Source: an uncultured Flammeovirgaceae bacterium
Lineage (GTDB): Bacteria; Bacteroidota; Bacteroidia; Cytophagales; Cyclobacteriaceae
Length of the DNA stretch: 5,980 nucleotides
Direction of reading: 5' to 3'
NCBI GenBank assembly: GCA_946480685.1
Contig: CAMLLI010000304.1
Span: 1 to 5,980 of the forward strand
The translations under genes and the position numbers were made by a program. Shown piece by piece: positions 1 to 5,469 of this stretch. Within the stretch, counting starts at the first letter, position 1. Every line of letters begins with the position of its first letter. The notes beneath the pieces are model-generated. The model searched no databases and had not been told where the DNA came from. It worked only from the letters and a program-made list of their open reading frames with translations.

Positions 1-206
1 AACAATAGCAATACGCGAGACGACAATTGCGAATCGCGATGCACAAGAACAATATATCCTTACTAAAATGTCGAACCTATAAACGCCATGATAATATAGT
101 TTTTAGAGGTGATAAAAAAATAATACGCCGAACTATCCTTTACAGAACCTCGGACGTATCTGTTAATCATAGGATAATATTTAATATCATTATATTGTTG
201 TGAAAT

Positions 207-235
207 GTGGCTCATTCAAAATTACGATGAGCCAC
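207..235. repeat. Perfect 9-bp inverted repeat (hairpin), terminator-like without a U-tract
   Basis: GTGGCTCAT at 207-215 is exactly complementary to ATGAGCCAC at 227-235, with an 11-base AT-rich loop. The stem is GC-containing and stands out against the AT-rich surroundings, like a terminator stem. However, the plus strand continues with CAAAAAAC and the minus strand with ATTTCACAAC, so neither direction has the uridine run of an intrinsic terminator. It could end a gene lying left of the window, be part of a non-coding RNA, or be a protein-binding site. Confidence 0.5.
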
Positions 236-241
236 CAAAAA

Positions 242-264
242 ACTTGATGTCAAGTAAATCTTGA
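242..264. repeat. Nested inverted repeats ACTTGA / TCAAGT / CTTGA
   Basis: ACTTGA (242-247) and TCAAGT (250-255) form six-base arms separated by two bases. TCAAG (250-254) can alternatively pair with CTTGA (260-264) across a five-base spacer. The middle arm can therefore pair with either neighbour. The arrangement begins seven bases after the hairpin at 207-235. Short arms in AT-rich DNA may be chance. Confidence 0.3.
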
Positions 265-324
265 GTGAAAAGGTTTGAATTGCCGATCCTGCAGTCCATA
301 CGCATTTTGTCAGCGCTTACAAAC

Positions 325-353
325 AGTTCGAACTTTCGATACTATATATAGTA
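325..353. repeat. Two adjacent perfect palindromes
   Basis: AGTTCGAACT (325-334, 10 bp) and TACTATATATAGTA (340-353, 14 bp) are each perfectly self-complementary and lie five bases apart. Perfect palindromes of this length are typical of homodimeric regulator sites, but no gene with a supportable start lies next to them. The second is the most symmetric example of the TATATAG-type runs found throughout the window. Confidence 0.35.
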
Positions 354-672
354 CATTATTGTATGCGCTCCCAGTCTTATTTTTCGAATAGTGATATTTT
401 AATATATCATCTGATTTCCGGCTTGAGCCTTTCAGTCTTAATGCATATATAAATCTTAGTATAAGATGTTTCAGCGGTGCTACACCATAGGGACGTGCCA
501 TTCATTTCATTCAACCTAATCCATATATAGTTTGATGGCATGTTGACTATGTCTTTGAAAAGAGTAACGTCTAAAAATGACGCATAACAAATTAGATAAT
601 ATATAGTCATTCGATATGATATTTTTTGAAATATATCCAAGTTTGGCTCCGCAGATCTCCCCCCTTATCTAT

Positions 673-690
673 ATATGCATACATATAGGA
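673..690 (+). repeat. Bipartite motif ATATGCATA-N2-TATAGGA, copy 1
   Basis: ATATGCATA (673-681) is followed after two bases by TATAGGA (684-690). The same two blocks, with a four-base spacer, recur in the same orientation at 2018-2037, beyond the other end of the lipoprotein gene. The shared blocks total 16 bases in AT-rich DNA, so chance is not excluded. Function unknown. Confidence 0.25.
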
Positions 691-923
691 GTGTATTAAA
701 TATAAATTGTAGTACCCTGTTTTATACTATATGCAGTTGCGCAATTACGGTAGTTACCCTTATTTATCCGGCTAGTGCTATTTACTAGATTCTTGCCAAA
801 AAAGTAACTATAGAACATTGCACCTTTGAGTTGGGAGCGCTAGCCCCGCCCGTTGCACTGTTAATATGTTTATCAGCATTGAACAACTATCATATTATAA
901 TTTTTAACCAAACTTTAAAACAA

Positions 924-1970
924 ATGAAAAAGTGTAAACCAAATTTGAAATGGAACAAATTCTCCTATTACGGTACAAAGTTCTCCAATATTGTAGTGAT
1001 AGTTTCATTGTTAGTAATTATGAGTTGTACGAACCTTGAAAGTGATCTGAGTGTCGAGCCTTCTGATCGCAGCACGGAAATAAACTCCGACTCAACCATT
1101 GCGAGAAATGGGCCAACCAGTGAAAAATGCGTATCCATTGGTCAAGAAATCACAGACAGATACCTCACGTATTCAAATGCATTTATTACAAAAGACTTAG
1201 ACCTTTTATATAACGACTTTTGGACTGCAGACCATCATGAGTTTAACCCGAATTACGACAAGGATCGTGACGGCATGTTTGAAAGAATGACCTGGTATTA
1301 TGCGAATGGAGGAACTGTCGATTCATACGACCTGCAATCACTAGAAAGGTATGTGTACAACAATGTGGTTTACGACTTTGGTGCTGCTGATAATGTTAAC
1401 CATTTTAATGGCGTTGAGTATGTTATTAACGGTTACTATTTCTTACGCTGGATAAAAGAAAATGATGGAGTATGGCGTGTTGACAAATCTGTATCAGGAT
1501 CGCGAGGTAACACTGATAAAGTTATCCCCACAACGGATGAAGGACCGGTGATTTGTCACAATAAAAGCAAGATCAAAAAACACGAACCCGGTGAGCAGGC
1601 GGTAAGCCAGGAAATATCCGACCGCTTCGCAGCATATAGAGAAGCCCTTGTCCAAGGTAATGTAAATGTACTATCGAAGTTCTGGACATCAGACATTCAC
1701 CTGTACGGTCAAGGACTCAATGTGAATCGTGATGGCCTTTATGATTATTACAGAGATCTTTTTAAAACGGGAAGTATAGCTTCATCGGAAATAAAATTAC
1801 ATTTCCGTTTTGTGCATGACGATGTAGCGTATGACATTGGACAATCCGAAAATATAGAAGTAATTAATGGCGTGCAGTCAATAAAGAAGACCAACTACGC
1901 TATACGCTGGCAGAAGGGACACGATGGAGTGTGGCGCATTAACCGCATTATGGATCTTTTACGTTTGTAA
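924..1970 (+). CDS. Predicted lipoprotein with two tandem NTF2-like (SnoaL/DUF4440-type) domains
   Basis: A 348-residue protein. The N-terminus is basic (MKKCKPNLKWNK), followed by a hydrophobic segment at residues 23-33 and the lipobox-like IMSC with Cys35, so it is probably exported by Sec, cleaved by signal peptidase II and lipid-anchored in the envelope. The acidic residues after Cys35 (NLESD) resemble Bacteroidota surface-export signals. A low-complexity linker (about 36-70) precedes two copies of one domain at about 73-188 and 229-341. Both copies share QEI-DR, FWT-D, RDG, YD-G, NGV, RW and DGVWR, by eye about a third identical, fitting the alpha+beta NTF2 cone fold. Such domains bind small hydrophobic ligands or catalyse simple reactions; nothing here identifies a substrate. 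I chose the ATG at 924 over an in-frame TTG at 831, which would put 31 residues before the signal peptide. No Shine-Dalgarno is visible, as is common in Bacteroidota. Likely monocistronic, ending at the terminator at 2124-2180. Fold and export are inferred; function is unknown. Confidence 0.85.
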   Translation: MKKCKPNLKWNKFSYYGTKFSNIVVIVSLLVIMSCTNLESDLSVEPSDRSTEINSDSTIARNGPTSEKCVSIGQEITDRYLTYSNAFITKDLDLLYNDFWTADHHEFNPNYDKDRDGMFERMTWYYANGGTVDSYDLQSLERYVYNNVVYDFGAADNVNHFNGVEYVINGYYFLRWIKENDGVWRVDKSVSGSRGNTDKVIPTTDEGPVICHNKSKIKKHEPGEQAVSQEISDRFAAYREALVQGNVNVLSKFWTSDIHLYGQGLNVNRDGLYDYYRDLFKTGSIASSEIKLHFRFVHDDVAYDIGQSENIEVINGVQSIKKTNYAIRWQKGHDGVWRINRIMDLLRL

Positions 1971-2017
1971 ATCTATTCAAGCATTCATTGGCGGTCGAGC
2001 AGTTAGATAAGGTATTA

Positions 2018-2037
2018 ATATGCATATACCTATAGGA
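2018..2037 (+). repeat. Bipartite motif ATATGCATA-N4-TATAGGA, copy 2
   Basis: Second copy of the motif described at 673-690, here with a four-base spacer. Its right part forms the palindrome CCTATAGG (2029-2036). The 11-mer ATAGGATAATA at 2032-2042 also occurs at 169-179. It lies 47 bases after the lipoprotein stop codon. Confidence 0.25.
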
Positions 2038-2123
2038 TAATACACCAAAAACAAAAAGCGAGTTGGTGCTTTCCGCTAACAACCTGTTAGATTTAGCAAA
2101 CATTTACTATTAGTATCATTGGA

Positions 2124-2180
2124 GCCCATCCGGAAAGAAGTAGAACCACCTGCTTTTTCGGATGGGCCTTTTCTTTTTTT
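2124..2180 (+). terminator. Rho-independent terminator of the lipoprotein transcript
   Basis: GCCCATCCG (2124-2132) pairs perfectly with CGGATGGGC (2159-2167). The stem can continue inside through a short A/U-rich stretch to AGTAG (2139-2143) paired with CTGCT (2150-2154), capped by a six-base loop. It is followed at once by a T-tract, TTTTCTTTTTTT (2169-2180). The direction fits the lipoprotein gene 150 bases upstream and makes read-through into padR unlikely. Confidence 0.88.
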
Positions 2181-2398
2181 ATTATAGGCTAATGTGTGAT
2201 TTCATGACTGAAGGTGCAATTAAACATATACTACTATGATTCTACAGCAAGTTCCTACGACTACTTCAACCGGGGTTGTTTCCTATTTAACAATGAGGAA
2301 GACCATCGACTGGTTAGGCATGCTATTGCCTCCAATGTTAGTAGGAAACGATGTCATTAATAACGAACGGACAATGAACAACAAAAAAGTGGATATTA

Positions 2399-2444
2399 AC
2401 TGCAATTACGAAATAAATGTAACTATATTTACTGCAATTACGAA
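2399..2444 (+). promoter_or_regulatory. Candidate padR operator/promoter: 14-bp direct repeat flanking a near-palindrome
   Basis: ACTGCAATTACGAA occurs at 2399-2412 and again at 2431-2444, 32 bases apart start to start, about three helical turns. Between them GTAACTATATTTAC (2419-2432) is a near-perfect inverted repeat with one mismatched pair. It contains TATATTTA (2424-2431), one base from the Bacteroidota -7 consensus TAnnTTTG. I see no TTG at the expected -33 distance, so the promoter call is weak. PadR regulators are known to bind dyad sites over their own promoters, and this element ends 17 bases before the padR start codon, so autoregulation is a reasonable inference. The core GCAATTACG also occurs at 741-749, upstream of the lipoprotein. 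Confidence 0.4.
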
Positions 2445-2461
2445 TAATACTGTGGTTTGAT

Positions 2462-2800
2462 ATGAAAATAACAAAGCTTGGCGAGTTTGAGGAATTGGTA
2501 TTGTTAACGGTGGTGGCTCTTCGGGACGATGCCTATGGCGTTGAAATCAAGCGTGAGCTGGAAGAAAGACTTGGTGAAAAATTGAGTGTCGGCTCTATAC
2601 AATCGGCACTGAAGCGGATGGAGGAGAAGGGGTTTCTCAAATCTGAATTCGGTGAAGCAACACAGAAACGCGGAGGCAAACGCAAGCGTATATATACGGC
2701 TACACCATACGCACTCAAAGTACTTCGCGAACTGAAAGAAATACGAGCCGGGTTGTGGAAGTCCATGCCGCGACTCGCACATGACCTGAAAATGATATGA
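2462..2800 (+). CDS. PadR-family transcriptional regulator
   Basis: A 112-residue cytoplasmic DNA-binding protein of usual PadR length. A winged helix-turn-helix fills most of it: helix 1 at about 7-20 (GEFEELVLLTVVAL), helix 2 at about 24-37 beginning with the family hallmark YGVEI, and the recognition helix at about 43-57 within LSVGSIQSALKRMEEKGFL. The basic wing at about 66-80 includes RGGKRKRIYTAT. A C-terminal helix from about 82 would form the dimer. The family usually represses transcription and responds to small molecules or stress; the ligand here cannot be predicted. The stop codon overlaps the permease start as ATGA, so the two genes are co-transcribed and probably translationally coupled. 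PadR genes next to MacB-like permeases are a well-known pairing, which suggests it controls this operon. No Shine-Dalgarno is visible. Family assignment is firm; regulation of its own operon is inference. Confidence 0.93.
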   Translation: MKITKLGEFEELVLLTVVALRDDAYGVEIKRELEERLGEKLSVGSIQSALKRMEEKGFLKSEFGEATQKRGGKRKRIYTATPYALKVLRELKEIRAGLWKSMPRLAHDLKMI

Positions 2801-5403
2801 TGCAACCCAACACGCCTCGCCCTCCGGAATGGCCTCTGAAACTCCTCCGGTTCTTTTTAAAGAAAGAATACCTGGAAGAGATCGAAGGCGATATGGAGGA
2901 GATCTTCTGCGATGCTCTTGAACAGGAGCAGTCCTATCGCAAGGCGAGGCGGATATATATAGTTGAGACATTCAAATTGCTCCGGCCGGTGCTCATGAAG
3001 AATGTCAGCAGTATCCAACCCATAACCCCATACCCCATGTTTAAAAACTATTTCAAGACGTCATTCCGGAGTCTGATGAAAAATCCGCTGAGCTCCTTTA
3101 TTAATGTATTTGGGTTGTCTGTGGCGATCGGTATTTGTCTGCTGGTATATACATTTATGGAGTACGACTATAGTATCGATCAGTTTCATAAAAACAAAAA
3201 TGAAATATACCTCACAACATTTTTTGCGGCGAGTGAAGGGGTTACACAACAATATGGCACTGCACCCCGGCCGCTTGGTGATTTACTGAAACAGGATTTT
3301 GCTCAGGTGAAAAAGATGTGTCGTGTAGAAGATCGGAATGTTGTGTTGAAGTATGATGATAATGTATTTCATGAGAATGTTCGCTATGCGGATCCTGCAT
3401 TCCTGGAGATGTTTACGTTTCCATTGAAATGGGGAACAGCGTCATCGCTGGCCGATCTCAATACGATTATTCTGAGTGAAGATATGGCTGTTAAATATTT
3501 TGGTGATCAGAACCCGGTTGGCCGTGACATCCTGATGATCTTCAATGACCAGATCAAAAAGACGTTTACAGTAGGGGGTGTTGCTGCCACGTTTCCGAAG
3601 TCGCGTGATATAGACTTCAGATTTCTTATCAACTTCGAAAACATTCGCATCGCAGAGCCTGCGTATGATATAAACGACTGGAGTAAATTCGTAAGCGGAA
3701 CGCTCATACAGGTTGAACATCCCGCTGATCTGAAAGCAGTGGAGCTGAAGATGGAAAAGTATAGAGTTTTACAAAATGCAGCCCAGCCGGATTGGGCGAT
3801 TACTGCATTTGCTTTTGAGCCGCTGGTTACGCTGCACGAAAGAGCGGCCAACATCAAAGATGGTATAGCACACGACTATAACGTAGAAGGAAGAATAGGG
3901 ATGCCGATCATTGCCATCTTTATGATCGTGCTGGCATGCTTTAACTATATCAACATCGCAATTGTGTCAGCAGCAAAACGCCTCAAGGAAATTGGTGTGC
4001 GCAAAGTGATCGGTGCCAGCCGTATGAAGGTAGTGGTACAGTTTCTGACGGAAAATATAGTAGTAACAACGCTGGCGCTCTTCATGGGTATAGCGTTGTG
4101 CTTTTTTATATTCTTGCCGTGGTTTGTTCAGTTTACCGGCTGGGAACTGGAACTCCGGCTGCTGAATACAAACCTCTGGCTGTTCCTGCTCGCGCTGGTT
4201 TTTATTACCGGTATAGCCTCTGGTATATATCCCGCCTTCTATATATCGCGTTTCGATGCCGTACGAATATTCAAAGGCTCGCTTCAGTTTGGTAAAAAGA
4301 ATCCGCTTACAAAAGTATTTCTGGCAGTCCAGCTGGTACTCGCATGCATTACCATTACTGCAGGCGTGGTGTTTACACAAAACAATCATTTCCAAAATAA
4401 TAGAAGCTGGGGATATAACCAGAAAGATGCACTATATATAGAAGTACCTGATAAAGCTGCCTTCGACCGGATGCAGGCTGCCATGGTACGTCTTCCGGAT
4501 ATAGTATCTGTATCAGGATCCGCAGATCACCTGGGAAAAACCGTATCAACAGCAGTCTTGCGCACAGCGGCCAATCAGTCTTACGAAGTAAATCAGTTTT
4601 CCGTAGATGCAGACTATATACATACCATGGGACTGCAATTGCTGGAAGGAAGGGTATTGCGAAAAGATTCTGAAACAGATAGGCAGGCGTTGCTGGTTAA
4701 TGAGACATTCGTTAAACATTTGAATCTCGATAAACCCATCGGACACATCTTTGAAATAGACAGTATAAAGTATGAAGTGGTCGGTGTCCTGAAAGATTTC
4801 CATACGAAAGATTTCTTTAGCAAAGTTCGTCCCGCTGTTTTGAAAATTGCTGCTGAAGAAGATTACCGGTATTTATCACTGCGAGTAAAGGAGGGAGGAA
4901 GAGAGGCGATACATAAAGCATTGCAATCAACGTGGGCTGAAATGTATCCGGAGATTCCATTTCAGGGCGGATACCAGGAAGATGTTTGGAGTACATACTT
5001 CGATAGCGTTGATCGTTCGGAACAATTCAATAAGGTGATTGCATCCATCGCAGTATTGCTTGCAAGCCTAGGACTATACGGCCTTGTTACGCTAAATGTA
5101 TCCGGACGTCAAAAAGAATTCAGTATTCGCAAAACGTTAGGAGCAGGAATTCGAAATATAGCTTCCGTTATTCTTAAACAGTATGCTGTGCTAACCGTGA
5201 TATCGCTGATTATCGGAGCGCCCGTCAGCTATTGGTTTACAAAGGCCTACCTGGACATGCTCTTTGCGTATCCCATGCCAATCGGTTACTCGGGAATTGT
5301 CCTGGCACTGGTAATACTGGTCATCGTGTTGCTGGCGGTAGTGGCTACACAGATCAGGAAGGTTTTAAGACTAAACCCGGTAGAAGGCTTGAAAGTTGAA
5401 TAG
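2797..5403 (+). CDS. Orphan MacB/FtsX-type ABC transporter permease with N-terminal permease prefix domain
   Basis: An 868-residue inner-membrane protein. Residues 1 to about 75 are a soluble prefix (PEWPLKLLRFFLKKEYLEEI, then GDMEEIF), typical of the 'permease prefix domain 2' group. Two FtsX-type halves follow. The first has a membrane segment at about 100-120, a periplasmic MacB-type domain at about 122-366, and segments at about 367-390, 418-442 and 460-484. The second has a segment at about 505-527, a periplasmic domain at about 528-744, and segments at about 745-765, 796-815 and 831-851. KEIGVRKVIGAS (397-408) and KEFSIRKTLGA (773-783) sit after corresponding helices and match the cytoplasmic region that touches the ATPase in this family. 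The C-terminus NPVEGLKVE is also typical. Such proteins use ATP from a partner to drive periplasmic movements for export or lipoprotein handling; no ATPase domain or gene is visible here. Tandem ATGs (2797, 2800) give alternative starts; 2797 overlaps padR. Substrate unknown. Confidence 0.93.
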   Translation: MMQPNTPRPPEWPLKLLRFFLKKEYLEEIEGDMEEIFCDALEQEQSYRKARRIYIVETFKLLRPVLMKNVSSIQPITPYPMFKNYFKTSFRSLMKNPLSSFINVFGLSVAIGICLLVYTFMEYDYSIDQFHKNKNEIYLTTFFAASEGVTQQYGTAPRPLGDLLKQDFAQVKKMCRVEDRNVVLKYDDNVFHENVRYADPAFLEMFTFPLKWGTASSLADLNTIILSEDMAVKYFGDQNPVGRDILMIFNDQIKKTFTVGGVAATFPKSRDIDFRFLINFENIRIAEPAYDINDWSKFVSGTLIQVEHPADLKAVELKMEKYRVLQNAAQPDWAITAFAFEPLVTLHERAANIKDGIAHDYNVEGRIGMPIIAIFMIVLACFNYINIAIVSAAKRLKEIGVRKVIGASRMKVVVQFLTENIVVTTLALFMGIALCFFIFLPWFVQFTGWELELRLLNTNLWLFLLALVFITGIASGIYPAFYISRFDAVRIFKGSLQFGKKNPLTKVFLAVQLVLACITITAGVVFTQNNHFQNNRSWGYNQKDALYIEVPDKAAFDRMQAAMVRLPDIVSVSGSADHLGKTVSTAVLRTAANQSYEVNQFSVDADYIHTMGLQLLEGRVLRKDSETDRQALLVNETFVKHLNLDKPIGHIFEIDSIKYEVVGVLKDFHTKDFFSKVRPAVLKIAAEEDYRYLSLRVKEGGREAIHKALQSTWAEMYPEIPFQGGYQEDVWSTYFDSVDRSEQFNKVIASIAVLLASLGLYGLVTLNVSGRQKEFSIRKTLGAGIRNIASVILKQYAVLTVISLIIGAPVSYWFTKAYLDMLFAYPMPIGYSGIVLALVILVIVLLAVVATQIRKVLRLNPVEGLKVE

Positions 5404-5406
5404 TTT

Positions 5407-5469
5407 ATGCACCGATATATAGTGTCAACTATAGCGCTGCTTATATATATAGCTTGCGTAGCGTTGCAT
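5407..5469. repeat. Imperfect inverted repeat in the convergent intergenic gap
   Basis: The permease and the acetyltransferase converge with 65 bases between them. ATGCACCGATA (5407-5417) can pair with TAGCGTTGCAT (5459-5469) with two mismatches. TATATA runs at 5415-5421 and 5442-5451 could extend the stem. This is the only candidate transcript end for both genes, but it has no T-tract in either direction, so it is not a classical intrinsic terminator. Confidence 0.3.

Larger units (their letters stand above)
1..923. other. AT-rich gene-poor intergenic region
   Basis: I find no supportable gene in this stretch. The open frames on the minus strand (310-501 and 407-640) overlap each other, have compositions that look like translated AT-rich non-coding DNA (many I, Y, K, S) and match no family I know. 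The region carries many short symmetric elements: a hairpin at 207-235, a nested CTTGA/TCAAG set at 242-264, palindromes at 325-334 and 340-353, ATCGCGAT at 33-40 and TTGCGCAA at 737-744. TATATAG-type runs recur near 345, 525, 602 and 670. I see no clear Bacteroidota promoter (TTG, about 19 bases, TAnnTTTG) for the downstream lipoprotein. The best -7-like match is TAATTTTT at 898-905, but its nearest TTG (879-881) is only 16 bases away. Degenerated sequence or an unrecognised non-coding RNA are both possible. Confidence 0.6.
1971..2461. other. Intergenic region between lipoprotein and padR
   Basis: This 491-base stretch contains no convincing gene. Its left half is a 3' region with potential small hairpins: CACCAA/TTGGTG near 2043-2068 and CTAAC/GTTAG near 2077-2091. 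It also holds the palindrome CCTATAGG at 2029-2036 and ends in the terminator at 2124-2180. Its right half holds the direct repeats and candidate operator at 2399-2444. An ATG-initiated open frame at 2236-2460 stops one base before padR, but its translation (runs of T, N, V, I) resembles no known protein and it covers the putative control region, so I do not call it. Confidence 0.6.

Noticed and set aside
310..640. Two overlapping minus-strand open frames (63 and 77 codons)
   Set aside because: They overlap in different frames, run through perfect palindromes, and their translations look like AT-rich non-coding DNA with no family resemblance.
366..840. GCGCTCCCA (366-374) and TGGGAGCGC (832-840) as terminal inverted repeats of a 475-bp miniature element
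   Set aside because: The match stops after nine bases, the adjacent inner sequences do not continue the symmetry convincingly, and no target-site duplication flanks them.
831..923. N-terminal extension of the lipoprotein from TTG at 831
   Set aside because: It would put 31 residues ahead of a standard lipoprotein signal peptide that has its own ATG at 924.
2236..2460. 74-codon ATG open frame ending one base before padR
   Set aside because: The position is suggestive of a leader or an upstream operon gene, but the translation is rich in T, N, V and I with no recognisable motif, and the frame covers the direct repeats and dyad that look like control sequence. No ribosome-binding signal is seen.
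2504..2971. 155-codon minus-strand open frame across padR and the permease start
   Set aside because: It is antisense to two well-supported genes and its translation is low-quality and Cys/Ser-rich; it is a shadow frame.
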